Of a stretch of 20,750 bases of DNA, positions 1 to 8,543 are shown piece after piece; the first letter of the stretch is position 1; every line of letters starts with the position of its first letter. The notes below the pieces were generated by a model. The model saw nothing but the letters and a program-made list of their open reading frames with translations, did not search any database and was not told the origin of the DNA. The position numbers and the translations under genes were made by a program. The stretch is from Succinimonas sp045124755 (GTDB taxonomy: Bacteria > Pseudomonadota > Gammaproteobacteria > Enterobacterales > Succinivibrionaceae): the NCBI RefSeq assembly GCF_045124755.1, contig NZ_JBGVMK010000194.1; one strand, written 5' to 3'.

Positions 1-70
1 AAGTGTCTGAAAAGATGCTGAAAGTTTTAGACTAACAAGCGGGGCTATAGTATTACCTACAAAGCTAGGC

Positions 71-119
71 TTCCCAAAACCGGATCGAGGGGGTTTTTCC
101 GGTTTCTGGGGAATTTTTT
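71..119 (+). terminator. Intrinsic terminator for a plus-strand gene left of the window
   Basis: AAACCGGA (77-84) pairs with TCCGGTTT (98-105). The stem can be extended, past a small bulge, by TTCCC (71-75) with GGGAA (109-113). Six Ts follow at 114-119 on the plus strand. The T-run lies on the plus side, so it best serves a gene entering from the left. On the minus strand, where pfkA is read, the hairpin could also stop transcripts but lacks a clean U-tract. No gene could be recognised in 1-178. Confidence 0.6.
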
Positions 120-178
120 AAAGTGGCAAGTGGAACATGCCCGTTTTTCCTTTGGAGAGAAGTCTGCGCGCCAAGTCT

Positions 179-1141
179 TCAGGCGAGACGCAGGGGCAGA
201 GCCGCCAGCTTGGCATCGAATTTGCGGGGCAGGCTTTTAATGGATTCGGCAATGCCGTTATGGGTAAGCTCGCCGTTAACAATGCCCACGCACTGTCCCC
301 CGATGCCGTCAATCAGGAGCTTTACTGCGAGTTCCCCCAGCCGGGATCCCAGAATGCGATCCTGCGCTGACGGCACGCCGCCTCGCTGAATATGACCCAG
401 CACGGTAGCCCGGCATTCAATTCCGGTGTTGCCCTCGATATCATTGGCCAGAAGCTCCGCGTTGGTGATGTTTTCGCAAAGAGCCACGATGCCGTGGCGT
501 TTTCCGGCGGCAAAGGCCTGGCTGATAGAACGGAACAGCGCCGCGGAATCAAAGGGCTGTTCCGGAACTATGGCAAAATCCGCTCCTCCGGCAATGGCGG
601 CGCTGACGCAGAGATCGCCGCAGTGCCGGCCCATGACCTCCACGATATTCACCCGCTTATGGGAGTTGGAGGTGTCCCGAAGCCGGTCAATGCATTCCAC
701 AATGGTATTCAGGGCGGTATCGAAGCCGATGGAAAAGTCCGTGCCGTGCACATCGTTGTCAATGGTGCCGGGCACGCCGATGCACGGAAAACCCATTTCG
801 GTAAGCCGGAGAGCTCCGGTATAGGAGCCGTCGCCGCCGATAACCACCAGGGAATCAATTTCCCGTTTTCTGAGGTTTTCAATAGCCTCCCGCCGGACGG
901 ATTCCTCTTCGAAAGCCCGGAATCTGGCCGAACCCAGTATGGAACCGCCGCGGCCGATAATATTGGTCACGTCCAGAGTGTTCATCCGGGAAATGCGATC
1001 CTGATGCAGTCCCAGATAGCCGTCCCGAATCCCGTAAACCTCAACATCAGCGGCAATGGCGGTGCGCACGGCCGCCCGGATTGCCGCATTCATGCCAGGG
1101 GCATCGCCGCCGCTGGTCAGAATCCCGATTCTTTTGATCAT
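179..1141 (-). CDS. pfkA: ATP-dependent 6-phosphofructokinase
   Basis: Phosphorylates fructose 6-phosphate to fructose 1,6-bisphosphate in glycolysis, in the cytoplasm. The 320-residue product has the length of E. coli PfkA. It opens with the nucleotide-binding segment ILTSGGDAPGMNAA, has IGGDGS at 101-106 and the catalytic PGTIDND motif (Asp128). Gly at the two positions that separate ATP- from pyrophosphate-dependent enzymes (GGDGS and PGTID) points to ATP use. The start at 1141 was chosen because the protein then begins MIKRIGIL, as the family does. An in-frame ATG at 1183 would add 14 residues, and neither start has a strong ribosome site. The gene lies 62 bp downstream of tpiA on the same strand with no terminator between, so the two are probably co-transcribed. 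Confidence 0.96.
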   Translation of the reverse strand: MIKRIGILTSGGDAPGMNAAIRAAVRTAIAADVEVYGIRDGYLGLHQDRISRMNTLDVTNIIGRGGSILGSARFRAFEEESVRREAIENLRKREIDSLVVIGGDGSYTGALRLTEMGFPCIGVPGTIDNDVHGTDFSIGFDTALNTIVECIDRLRDTSNSHKRVNIVEVMGRHCGDLCVSAAIAGGADFAIVPEQPFDSAALFRSISQAFAAGKRHGIVALCENITNAELLANDIEGNTGIECRATVLGHIQRGGVPSAQDRILGSRLGELAVKLLIDGIGGQCVGIVNGELTHNGIAESIKSLPRKFDAKLAALPLRLA

Positions 1142-1203
1142 AGCTTTATCTGCAAAAAAACGGATGCGCCCGGCATCCGTCATAAGTGGTCAGAACCTGT
1201 TAA

Positions 1204-1959
1204 TTAAACTTCGGCAGCCTTGATAATGGCAGCAAAGTCAAGAGGCTTCAGGGAAGCGCCGCCGACGAGGCCGCCGTCAATGTCCGGCTGCTTGAAGAGA
1301 TCCGGAGCGGTCTTGGCGTTGCAGGATCCGCCGTAGAGGATCTGCACCTTGTCAGCCACAGCGGCATCGAAGGAGGCCAGGAAGGATCTGATGGTGGCAT
1401 GCACGTCCTGAGCGATTTCAGGGGTGGCGGTCTTGCCGGTGCCGATGGCCCAGATGGGCTCGTAGGCGATAACGGCGTTTTCAAAGGACTTGATGCCGTT
1501 CATGTCGATAACAGCCTGAAGCTGGGTCTTAACCACGTCAGCAGTCTGCTTGGCTTCGAACTGCTCCAGAGATTCGCCGATGCAGAGCACCGGAATGAGG
1601 CCGGATTCCTGAGCAGCCTTGTACTTGGCGGCAACAACCTCATTGGTTTCATTGTGATAGGCGCGGCGTTCGCTGTGGCCTACGATGGCGTACTTGCAGC
1701 CGAATTCCTTGATCATTTCAGGAGAGTTTTCCCCGGTGAAAGCGCCCTTGGTGTGCACGTCCACGTCTTCGGAACCGTACTTGATGGCGGTATCCTTGGC
1801 CAGGCTTTCAACAAGTCCGATAAAAATAGCAGGAGCGCATACGGCTACTTCCACGGAAGGAGACTGAGCGGCAGGCTCCTTGAGCGCATTAACGAGAGAA
1901 GTAACTGATTCCTTGGTGCCGTTGAGCTTCCAGTTGCCCATTACAAGAGGTTTTCTCAT
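1204..1959 (-). CDS. tpiA: Triose-phosphate isomerase
   Basis: Interconverts dihydroxyacetone phosphate and glyceraldehyde 3-phosphate, just below the PfkA step. The 251 residues match the family length. The three catalytic residues sit at their canonical places: Lys11 in GNWKLNG, His95 in IVGHSERR and Glu167 in AYEPIWAIGTGK. The phosphate-gripping segments YGGS and GGLVGGASL are near the C terminus. Translation starts at an ATG preceded by TAAGG with 9 bp spacing. It is the first gene of a likely tpiA-pfkA operon with its own promoter and an unusual tandem repeat upstream (see 2026-2100). Confidence 0.97.
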   Translation of the reverse strand: MRKPLVMGNWKLNGTKESVTSLVNALKEPAAQSPSVEVAVCAPAIFIGLVESLAKDTAIKYGSEDVDVHTKGAFTGENSPEMIKEFGCKYAIVGHSERRAYHNETNEVVAAKYKAAQESGLIPVLCIGESLEQFEAKQTADVVKTQLQAVIDMNGIKSFENAVIAYEPIWAIGTGKTATPEIAQDVHATIRSFLASFDAAVADKVQILYGGSCNAKTAPDLFKQPDIDGGLVGGASLKPLDFAAIIKAAEV

Positions 1960-2025
1960 GATCTGTAACCTTAGTGATTAAATAAAAACCGGAAAAAATA
2001 ACCGTTGCCGAAATTAGCTGCGCTG

Positions 2026-2034
2026 ATTATATCA
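2026..2034 (-). promoter_or_regulatory. Extended -10 promoter of tpiA
   Basis: On the minus strand TATAAT lies at 2031-2026, preceded at the right distance by TG (2034-2033), giving the full extended -10 TGnTATAAT about 70 bp before the tpiA start codon. No good -35 is seen. The region that would hold it is occupied by tandem repeats, which suggests an activator. Confidence 0.6.
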
Positions 2035-2041
2035 TATGGAA

Positions 2042-2100
2042 GGCGTCTTTTGCTGTTAAAGCTGTCTCATGCTGTTTAAACCTGTCTCATGCTGCTTAAA
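2042..2100 (-). repeat. 20-bp tandem repeat upstream of tpiA promoter
   Basis: Two adjacent 20-bp units, 2061-2080 and 2081-2100, agree at 18 of 20 positions. Read on the minus strand the unit is TTTAA[AG]CAGCATGAGACAG plus one base. A third, decayed copy (TTTAACAGCA...AGAC) follows at about 2060-2042 and abuts the extended -10. The 20-bp period is close to two helical turns, as expected for a protein binding in series on one face. The bound factor is unknown. Confidence 0.55.
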
Positions 2101-2157
2101 AAATTCCCGCTTTTTCGCATTCCGGGGGGATTTCAGGCGGGGGGAACCGTGAGAGAC

Positions 2158-2186
2158 AAAAACGCCGTCCGGAAATCCGGACGGCG
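2158..2186 (-). terminator. Intrinsic terminator of fabA
   Basis: A perfect 10-bp stem, CGCCGTCCGG (2163-2172) with CCGGACGGCG (2177-2186), encloses a 4-base loop. Read on the minus strand it is followed at once by TTTTT (2162-2158). It lies about 90 bp after the fabA stop and separates fabA from tpiA. The 316 bp between the two genes hold this terminator, the tandem repeats and the tpiA promoter. Confidence 0.85.
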
Positions 2187-2275
2187 CTCCTGGCGTCTTT
2201 AAACTGAAAGGGTTCATTCCCCTGCCGCAGACTCGGAACCTTCCAAAGCCGCTCCGGGGTTCAGCCTTTGAAATC

Positions 2276-2848
2276 TCAGTTGGTAAACAGTCCCACCTTG
2301 AGATCGGTAGCCTGATAGATAGGCACGCCGTCGGCGCTGACCACCCCGTCAGCGATGCCCATAATGAGCTTCCGCATGACCACCCGCTTCATGGTGATGG
2401 TGTAGGTGACCTTTTTGGTGTCAGGGAGGATCTGACCGGTGAACTTCACCTCGCCCACGCCCAGAGCGCGTCCCTTGCCGGGGCCGCCTTTCCACCCCAG
2501 GAAAAAGCCCACCAGCTGCCACATGGCATCCAGGCCGAGACAGCCGGGCATTACCGGATCTCCCGGGAAATGGCATTTGAAAAACCACAGATCCGGATTG
2601 ATGTCGTATTCTGCCACGATAATGCCGCGGTTGTGATCGCCGCCGTGGTCGTTGATTTCCACAATGCGGTCAATCATCAGCATGTTGGGAGCCGGCAGCT
2701 GACTGTTCCCCGGCCCGAAAAGCTCTCCCCGGCTGCAGGCCAGAAGATCATCGCGGGAGAATGAATTAACCCCCTTGTCGCACAGGGACGGGGCAGTAGA
2801 GGCTGAATTTTCCAAAGCAGTAATCCTTCTTTTATCTGTTGCGGGCAT
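2276..2848 (-). CDS. fabA: 3-hydroxydecanoyl-[ACP] dehydratase/isomerase
   Basis: Dehydrates 3-hydroxydecanoyl-ACP and isomerises the trans-2 product to cis-3-decenoyl-ACP, the branch point to unsaturated fatty acids in alpha- and gammaproteobacteria. The 190-residue protein has catalytic His93 in CHFPGDPVMPG and Asp107 in GLDAMWQ, plus LPAPNMLMIDR and RALGVGEVKFTG. It is about 18 residues longer at the N terminus than E. coli FabA (172). The start at 2848 was chosen because AAGGG sits 8 bp upstream; an in-frame TTG at 2893 lacks a ribosome site. It lies 69 bp after the Lon-like protease gene on the same strand, the usual ycbZ-fabA order. Confidence 0.96.
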   Translation of the reverse strand: MPATDKRRITALENSASTAPSLCDKGVNSFSRDDLLACSRGELFGPGNSQLPAPNMLMIDRIVEINDHGGDHNRGIIVAEYDINPDLWFFKCHFPGDPVMPGCLGLDAMWQLVGFFLGWKGGPGKGRALGVGEVKFTGQILPDTKKVTYTITMKRVVMRKLIMGIADGVVSADGVPIYQATDLKVGLFTN

Positions 2849-2917
2849 CGGCGATACCCTTAATGAAAAACATTTTAACGTATCGGGGGACAATTTTCAC
2901 GGCCGGAAAGCCAAATG

Positions 2918-4960
2918 TCAGTCTCCCCGCTGAAAAAACTGTCCGATGCGATCCCACAGGGATACCGGATCATCCCGGGTATCGATCTCATACAGCTTGT
3001 CGCTGATGATGTCGTAGATGTTTTCCTCGCAGGCGGCATCCTGAGACTTGGCGGATTTGCCGCCTTTGCTGTCGTCCTTGTTCCGGACGCCTTCCTCCTT
3101 CAGGAGCGCTCTGACTCCGGTGAGGATTTCCACGGCCTCGTCGATGATGCTTACCGGATAAATGTGGAACTTTCCTTCCCGGACGGCATTAACCACCTCT
3201 TCATCCAGCACCAGGGAGGTAACGTTGCTTTCCGGAATGATGACTCCCTGTTCCCCGGTCAGGCCCTGAATTTTGCAGACCCGGAAGAAGCCCTCGATTT
3301 TTTCGTTAATGCCGCCTACGGGCTGCACGTTCCCCAGCTGATCCAGGGATCCGGTCAGGGCGAACTGCTGCTTGATGGGCTTTTCGGACAGGGCGGAGAG
3401 AATGGCGCAGAGCCCGGTGAGGGAGGCGCTGTCGCCGTCTATCTCGTTATAGGACTGCTCGAATACCAGATTGGCGCTTACCGGCAGCTGGTAGTCGTTC
3501 CCGAACTTGTGGGTCAGGTAGCCATTAATGATCATCATGGCCTTGGTGTGAATTTCCCCGGCCAGATCCGCCTTGTGCTCCACGTCGCTGATGCCGCCCT
3601 CGGGGCCGGAGTGAATGGTGGCGGTGATGCGGGTGGGTTCCCCGTACTCAAAGTCATCGCCGAAGGTGGAAATCACCGAGAGGCCGTTAATCTGTCCCAC
3701 GACCTCGCCCTTGGTTTTCAGGATAATCTGCTTATCCCGGAACATATCCCCGGATTCCTCCAGAGCGGTGTTGGCGCGGAACATCCGGGCGTCCAGGGTT
3801 TCTCTGACCTCCGCGGCGGTGAAGGCCTTGAGATCCTTCCGGAGGCCCCGGCCGCTGGCTTCCCGCATGATGTTGCAGAGCTCCTGCTCCGAGAGGGCGA
3901 ACTTGGTCTGGTTTTCCGCCAGGCGGCAGGCTCTTTCTATTAACACCGTGACGGCGGAGGCATCCGGCGGCAGGAGTCCCATGAGACGGCAGCGATCCCG
4001 GAGATAGAGCGCGAGATCGTGGGTATTGTCCTTCAGAGGGAAGCAGTTCATGAGATCCGCCCGGAGGTAGAAGGCGGTGCCGCATTCCGGATCGATGCTG
4101 TACAGCGAAGCCACGTCAATATAGGAGCCGGTGAGAATGAGCTTGACGTTCACCGGGGTAGGCTCCGGCGCGAAGAAGGGGATAATGCTGTTTACGCTTT
4201 CGTTAGGGTTTTCCCAGCCGGCAAGGCCGCTTTCCAGAATGTGCCGGAGCTTGAACCAGAGAGCCGGGCTGTGCACCAGCTCCGAGATCCGGAGCACCAG
4301 GTAGCCGCCGTCGGCGCTGCGGAGAAGTCCGGGCTCCAGGAGTTCATGCGAAGAGTAGGTGGTGCCGTTTTCCGTCAGGTAGTTGACGCAGCCGAAGAGA
4401 TTTTTCCAGGTGAGATCATGTCCGAACAGCAGGGGCGGCCGGTCGGGCAGATGCTGCACCATAAGATTCAGGATCACCTGATCCGTCTTGACCCGATCCT
4501 GCATGATGTAGTTGCAGAGATCCGTGAGGTATTCTTCAAGCTTGGGATCGTTGTCCTGCTTTTTCAGGATCTTCAGGAGAATCTCCTCCTGATCCAGCTT
4601 GAATTTGGCTTTCTTCATCAGCTTCTGCACGAGACTGAAGAATTCCTGCGTGGTGCCGCTTTTGATGTGGAGCCACATGGGGGAAAGTTCGTCAGCCAGG
4701 TTTTCGGCATAGACGATGTCATAAATCTGATGCTTCTGGCCGGCGCATTTTGTGAGGAGATCCTTTACGCACTGTTCGGCATCGGTATCCGGAGATGCCA
4801 GAAGCAGCATGACCGGATTGGGCATTTCCGTATACACCAGTTCCTGAACGGCGCTTTGGGCTCTTTTCTGAAAAGAGGCAAAGGTAACCTTTTTTTCATC
4901 ATCAAGAGAGCCGATGTCAGCGATAGCCGGACGCAGCATCTCCCAGGAAAGTTCTTTCAC
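2918..4960 (-). CDS. Lon-like (YcbZ-type) protease family protein
   Basis: A 680-residue member of the S16 Lon-related family found beside fabA in gammaproteobacteria. The C-terminal protease domain (about 420-620) carries catalytic Ser511 in EIDGDSASLTG and Lys554 in GGINEKIEGFF, the Ser-Lys dyad of Lon. The N-terminal ATPase-like part has no recognisable Walker A motif (around 48-60 it reads NPVMLLLASPDTD), as is usual for this subfamily, so ATP dependence is doubtful. The last 60 residues are charged and low-complexity. Translation starts at a GTG with GGAGG only 4 bp upstream; the resulting N terminus (MKELSWEMLRP) fits the family. Its substrates are not known from the sequence. Confidence 0.92.
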   Translation of the reverse strand: MKELSWEMLRPAIADIGSLDDEKKVTFASFQKRAQSAVQELVYTEMPNPVMLLLASPDTDAEQCVKDLLTKCAGQKHQIYDIVYAENLADELSPMWLHIKSGTTQEFFSLVQKLMKKAKFKLDQEEILLKILKKQDNDPKLEEYLTDLCNYIMQDRVKTDQVILNLMVQHLPDRPPLLFGHDLTWKNLFGCVNYLTENGTTYSSHELLEPGLLRSADGGYLVLRISELVHSPALWFKLRHILESGLAGWENPNESVNSIIPFFAPEPTPVNVKLILTGSYIDVASLYSIDPECGTAFYLRADLMNCFPLKDNTHDLALYLRDRCRLMGLLPPDASAVTVLIERACRLAENQTKFALSEQELCNIMREASGRGLRKDLKAFTAAEVRETLDARMFRANTALEESGDMFRDKQIILKTKGEVVGQINGLSVISTFGDDFEYGEPTRITATIHSGPEGGISDVEHKADLAGEIHTKAMMIINGYLTHKFGNDYQLPVSANLVFEQSYNEIDGDSASLTGLCAILSALSEKPIKQQFALTGSLDQLGNVQPVGGINEKIEGFFRVCKIQGLTGEQGVIIPESNVTSLVLDEEVVNAVREGKFHIYPVSIIDEAVEILTGVRALLKEEGVRNKDDSKGGKSAKSQDAACEENIYDIISDKLYEIDTRDDPVSLWDRIGQFFQRGD

Positions 4961-5011
4961 ACAACCTCCGAAACCAGATTTATCCCTTTATTATTTTTTT
5001 CCGCTGCTGCT

Positions 5012-5020
5012 ATTGTAACA
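5012..5020 (-). promoter_or_regulatory. Probable extended -10 for the Lon-like gene
   Basis: The minus strand reads TGTTACAAT, an extended -10 (TG, one base, TACAAT at 5017-5012), about 50 bp before the GTG start of the Lon-like gene. The -35 region is poor. It suggests the protease has its own promoter in the 110 bp after the zinc-ribbon gene. Confidence 0.4.
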
Positions 5021-5070
5021 CCAAGAGAGCCCGGGGTACTCCCATAAAAGAACCCGGAGGCCCGGAAGGG

Positions 5071-5289
5071 CTATCCTGCCATCAGCAGGGACTCATGGCC
5101 GCACTTCCGGCATTTAATCCGATAATGCCCCCGGGCCGGCGGATGATTTCCGGAGGGGAGCTTCCTTAATAAAGGATTAAGGATCCGGGAAAGGGGATTG
5201 TCCGGCAGGGGAATTTCAGGGATCAGCTCCAGATCCTCGGACTGACACCGGGGACACTTGCCGAGAGGCGGGGTATTTTTTTCAGGCAT
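5071..5289 (-). CDS. Small zinc-ribbon protein, function unknown
   Basis: A 72-residue protein with two CxxC knuckles, Cys12-Cys15 (KCPRCQ) and Cys60-Cys63 (IKCRKCGHE), spaced as in a zinc ribbon with an inserted Pro/Leu-rich loop. Such proteins bind zinc and often nucleic acid or a partner protein; no role can be assigned here. The ATG has AGGAG about 7 bp upstream, which supports translation. It lies 68 bp downstream of the WYL-type regulator gene on the same strand, so it may be read through from it. A short inverted repeat, CCGGAA (5320-5325) with TTCCGG (5336-5341), lies in the gap but has no U-tract. Confidence 0.75.
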   Translation of the reverse strand: MPEKNTPPLGKCPRCQSEDLELIPEIPLPDNPLSRILNPLLRKLPSGNHPPARGHYRIKCRKCGHESLLMAG

Positions 5290-5357
5290 TTCAGAGCTCC
5301 TTAAGACAGTTTTGGCAATCCGGAACCGGGGCCGATTCCGGGGCTTCAGCCGGAACC

Positions 5358-8192
5358 TTATCCGGCCGGATCATCCCCGAGATCTGCATCAGCGGCGGAG
5401 TAAAGATCCTTCTGATCCTGAAGACGCCTTTTAATATCACTAAGGAGCCTTTCATAGTCATCCTGCTCCTCGGTTACGGTTACGGCGGTAAAGTCCAGCT
5501 TTTCCGGACGGATGCCTTTCCGCTTCAGAAGAGCCAGGAACGCCGCTCCGCTTTCCAGCTTCACCATGGCGCCGAAGCCCAGAATTCTGATCACGATTTC
5601 CCGCCAGTCCGCCTCCGGATAGAGGAGCTTCACGAGGCAGGTGCCGGTTTTCTCATCGAAGCAGGCACGCTTGTCGTAAAAGGAAAACTCCGTCAAAAAC
5701 CGCACTATGCTGTTGCGATCCTGGGTTACCCGCACCACGGCGAAGCGGAAGTCCCGGTTCTGGTTTTCCAGAAACTCGCCGGTATCTCTGATGGCGGGAT
5801 CCCAGGGGCAGGTCTTCAGAATCTCAACGGATGACACGGTGGCCAGATTAATCGTGGTGTTCTGGAGAGCGTCTTCTTTGGCGTTAACGGCAAAAAGCCG
5901 GAATTTGGCGTTTTTCAGGGAGAATTCCAGCCGGAGCGGGGCCAGATTGATCTTGCGGCTTACCCCGTTCTTGACGGGGGTGTAGGTGACGCTGGCAAAC
6001 TTCCGCTGCGAGATGGCCTCTCTCAGAAGGCGGAAATTCCTGATGTAGTTCTGCCGGGCTTCCGGAGTGTGTCCCGGAGTTACCACGGGATCTCCCTCCT
6101 TTTCGGCATCTATGATAACAAACGGCGTATCCCGGATGTCCTGGTCAAAAAGCGAGCCGGGCTTCCAAAGCTCCTCAGCTCCGGTGTTAGGATTCCCTTT
6201 TCTGTTTGGCTCCTTAAGGAAAGGCAGCATTTCAGACTGGATTATCTGGTACTCTTCTCTGTTGAAAAAGAGCTCGGCCAGAGGATCCTTGAGTGTGGTA
6301 TAAAGCCAGGAAAGCTCTGCCCGGGTTAAGGGGAGTTCTATGGGATGATCGAGTTCGATATCCGGATTAAGCTCCAGGTATTCCGAAGTACCGTTTTTGT
6401 AATCCGGAAACAGGATTTTGGCAAATTTTTTTTCGTAATAGTCCCATACTTTATGTTGAAGACCCAGGGATTTTGCGGTTCCTGAAATAATATTGTCAAT
6501 GTCATTTTTCCGGGGATGGCGCAACTTGTTTTTTTTCCAGCAGGCATTCAGTATCCGGCGGGTAATTTTCACATAGATGCCATAGTATTCTGAAAATATC
6601 CCCGGATCCACGGTCGGAGTGTTGAACTGTTTGTTGCTTTCGGTGTTTTCAGTGGAGTCATCCTCCTTCGGATCCTGATGATAAAAGCTCTTAACTTTTC
6701 CGGAGAGCTCTTCCTCGGGTTCGATAATACCGTAGAACCGCAGCATTTTATTGAGATCTTCAAAAAAGATCTTCCGGAATCGCTCTCTACTGGTTTTAAG
6801 TCCGGAAATTCTCCCGATATAGGTTTTAACCCAGCTCTGGAGCTCGTCCTCGTCCTGAGCCTCTGTCCGGTAAACGGCGTACATGGTATCTCCCGTTATT
6901 TTGGTAATCTCCACGGTGCCGTTCCGGCACTCCCGGCGGAGTCTCCGGATGGAGTGATTCCGTTCGGGATCTCTGTCGGCATCATTTTTAATTTCGATAT
7001 TGAAATTAATCTCAATGAGGCCGCTGTCCCGGGGGCCGGCTTTTTTTCGTTCTTCAGGATTTAGGATCATCGTCCGGGTGCCCCATTTTATGGTGTTTTC
7101 GTATAGATCCTCCGGGAGATCCGGAGCTGAAATTTCATCTTCCGGGAGCTTGATGGCGGTGATGCTGTCAAGCAGAACGGATGCGGCGCCGCTTCTGGGC
7201 GAGGACATTTCAGTGCCGGCAAGATAGCGTCTTTCGGTGATGATATACCCGAAAACATACCGCCGTCCCTTGAAGCAGGAGGTGAGGATTTTGAGGGGCA
7301 GCATGGTCACAATTATTTTATTCTGATCAGAATAGGTATAGAGCGCCTCTTCGGACTCCAGCGCGGTAAACTCCACCACCTGCCGGTTTTTTATGGCTAT
7401 AAGGGTGTACCAGGCGATTTCGTCATTGAGAGTCTGGGCGCAGAAGGCATGCTTGAAGGAAATGGCGCCAGGATCCGGGGCTGTGTTTCTGGCAGAGCGT
7501 GGGAGCGTGCTGCTCAGGGCGTTTTTAATATAGAAGCCCAGTTCACCGAAATACCCCGCCATGCTGAAGAAATCCAGAAAGCTGTTAAAGTGCCGTATCC
7601 AGGATTCCCGTTCCTCCGTACTGGTAACTTTGTTCAGGAGGAAGACATTTTCGGGAGTTTTGTCTGACAGCAGGTAAAAGTGAACTTTGGAGCAATTGTC
7701 TGTGACTAGCTGGCGGCCCATGCTAATGAGAACGCCGTTCTCTTTTAGCTGACCTATTTTGTTTTCCAGAGCTTTTTTACCTCTGACTCTCTGGGATTCT
7801 TTTAGCGGCTTGCCGTCTTTGGAGATCTTGCGTTCAACTACGCGGGGGGTGTATTTCTCGCAGCACAGCAGAATGGAAAACAATGCACTGATTTCTTTGT
7901 CGGTAATGTTTTTGCTGAGAAAGATGTTAAAAAACGGATTTTGTTTCAAAAGGCCGCTGATGCCCGGATCAATGTAGCATTCATAACCCTTTTTGCCGGT
8001 GACCTTTAAGTTGCTGTAGTAGTTGTTGAAGAGTTCGATTCTATATTGGTACTGCCGGTCTTCGATTCCTAGCTCGCGCAGATACTGCTGCGGCTGGCTG
8101 TAGCCCAGAATAAAATGAGTCCAGAAAATCCTTCTCCAGGCTACCAGCTTCGTGGTTTGGGCAACTTTGGCGTTATTATCGGTACCAGTCAT
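5358..8192 (-). CDS. Giant tandem WYL-domain protein (two regulator units fused)
   Basis: This 944-residue protein appears to be two YafY/PafBC-like regulator modules in series. Unit 1 has an N-terminal helical, probably winged-helix part (about 15-170), a WYL-like beta domain (about 259-349, with PLKILTSCFKGRRYVFGYI) and a C-terminal extension ending near 470. A charged Asp/Glu/Asn-rich linker (about 505-530) leads to unit 2, with a WYL domain at about 713-793 (INLAPLRLEFSLKNAKFRL) and an extension at about 814-893 (WREIVIRILGFGAMVKLESG). WYL domains sense nucleic acids or nucleotides and often control defence and DNA-damage genes. The start at 8192 was chosen because GGAG lies 5 bp upstream. 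An ATG at 8303 has no ribosome site, and using it would put a perfect operator-like repeat inside the gene. It is divergent from a DNA methyltransferase. Domain boundaries are by eye; the fused layout is an inference. Confidence 0.75.
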   Translation of the reverse strand: MTGTDNNAKVAQTTKLVAWRRIFWTHFILGYSQPQQYLRELGIEDRQYQYRIELFNNYYSNLKVTGKKGYECYIDPGISGLLKQNPFFNIFLSKNITDKEISALFSILLCCEKYTPRVVERKISKDGKPLKESQRVRGKKALENKIGQLKENGVLISMGRQLVTDNCSKVHFYLLSDKTPENVFLLNKVTSTEERESWIRHFNSFLDFFSMAGYFGELGFYIKNALSSTLPRSARNTAPDPGAISFKHAFCAQTLNDEIAWYTLIAIKNRQVVEFTALESEEALYTYSDQNKIIVTMLPLKILTSCFKGRRYVFGYIITERRYLAGTEMSSPRSGAASVLLDSITAIKLPEDEISAPDLPEDLYENTIKWGTRTMILNPEERKKAGPRDSGLIEINFNIEIKNDADRDPERNHSIRRLRRECRNGTVEITKITGDTMYAVYRTEAQDEDELQSWVKTYIGRISGLKTSRERFRKIFFEDLNKMLRFYGIIEPEEELSGKVKSFYHQDPKEDDSTENTESNKQFNTPTVDPGIFSEYYGIYVKITRRILNACWKKNKLRHPRKNDIDNIISGTAKSLGLQHKVWDYYEKKFAKILFPDYKNGTSEYLELNPDIELDHPIELPLTRAELSWLYTTLKDPLAELFFNREEYQIIQSEMLPFLKEPNRKGNPNTGAEELWKPGSLFDQDIRDTPFVIIDAEKEGDPVVTPGHTPEARQNYIRNFRLLREAISQRKFASVTYTPVKNGVSRKINLAPLRLEFSLKNAKFRLFAVNAKEDALQNTTINLATVSSVEILKTCPWDPAIRDTGEFLENQNRDFRFAVVRVTQDRNSIVRFLTEFSFYDKRACFDEKTGTCLVKLLYPEADWREIVIRILGFGAMVKLESGAAFLALLKRKGIRPEKLDFTAVTVTEEQDDYERLLSDIKRRLQDQKDLYSAADADLGDDPAG

Positions 8193-8214
8193 AGCATCTC
8201 CGCAGGGTTGCAAA

Positions 8215-8251
8215 TGTCCCCGGATTAAGGAAAATACGGCTTCCGGGGACA
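8215..8251. promoter_or_regulatory. Perfect inverted repeat in leader of WYL gene (operator candidate)
   Basis: TGTCCCCGGA (8215-8224) and TCCGGGGACA (8242-8251) are exact reverse complements separated by 17 bp. They lie 23-59 bp upstream of the preferred WYL start codon. The outer five bases (TGTCC/GGACA) recur at the methyltransferase promoter, so autoregulation by the WYL protein is the simplest reading. Confidence 0.55.
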
Positions 8252-8405
8252 GGATGATTTTTTGCAGGCTTAAGTCCTGCTTTTCATAATAATTTTTAAC
8301 CATTTCTGCAGTTTTATTAATCTTTTTATGTTTATTTTGCTAGCCGGATTATGATTATTTTCGGATCCCGGGGTATGCTGCGGGAGAAGGGCATAACCCG
8401 GTATT

Positions 8406-8451
8406 GGACAATTCCCCCGGAGAGGACATTGTCCGGCGGCTGTGCTATCAT
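8406..8451 (+). promoter_or_regulatory. Methyltransferase promoter with overlapping GGACA/TGTCC repeats
   Basis: A plausible promoter has AGGACA at 8423-8428, a 17-bp spacer and TATCAT at 8446-8451 with TG at 8443-8444 (extended -10). The -35 is embedded in GGACATTGTCC (8424-8434), a palindrome around one central base. GGACAAT (8406-8412) also pairs with ATTGTCC (8428-8434) across 15 bp. A protein bound here would cover the -35. The rest of 8252-8405 and 8452-8543 shows nothing further. Confidence 0.5.
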
Positions 8452-8543
8452 GCAAAGCCGTTTCGGGGCTCCGACGGGAGTCTGGAAAAGCCCCGGAAAA
8501 AGCGCGGAAACAGAGTTCGGAGATGCAGGGAAAGGGCGGATAA

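Noticed and set aside
1..70. Possible tRNA or small gene at the left edge.
   Set aside because: No cloverleaf arms or T-loop consensus could be found, and the short open frame has no start within the window.
392..1207. Long open frame on the plus strand opposite pfkA.
   Set aside because: It is the antisense of a certain gene; Gly/His/Ala-rich antisense frames are common in GC-rich coding DNA.
4019..5047. 342-codon plus-strand frame opposite the Lon-like gene.
   Set aside because: Antisense to a well-supported protease, with no ribosome site and no family features.
8193..8303. N-terminal extension of the WYL protein from an ATG at 8303.
   Set aside because: No ribosome site at 8303, good GGAG at 8192, and the extension would cover a perfect operator-like inverted repeat.
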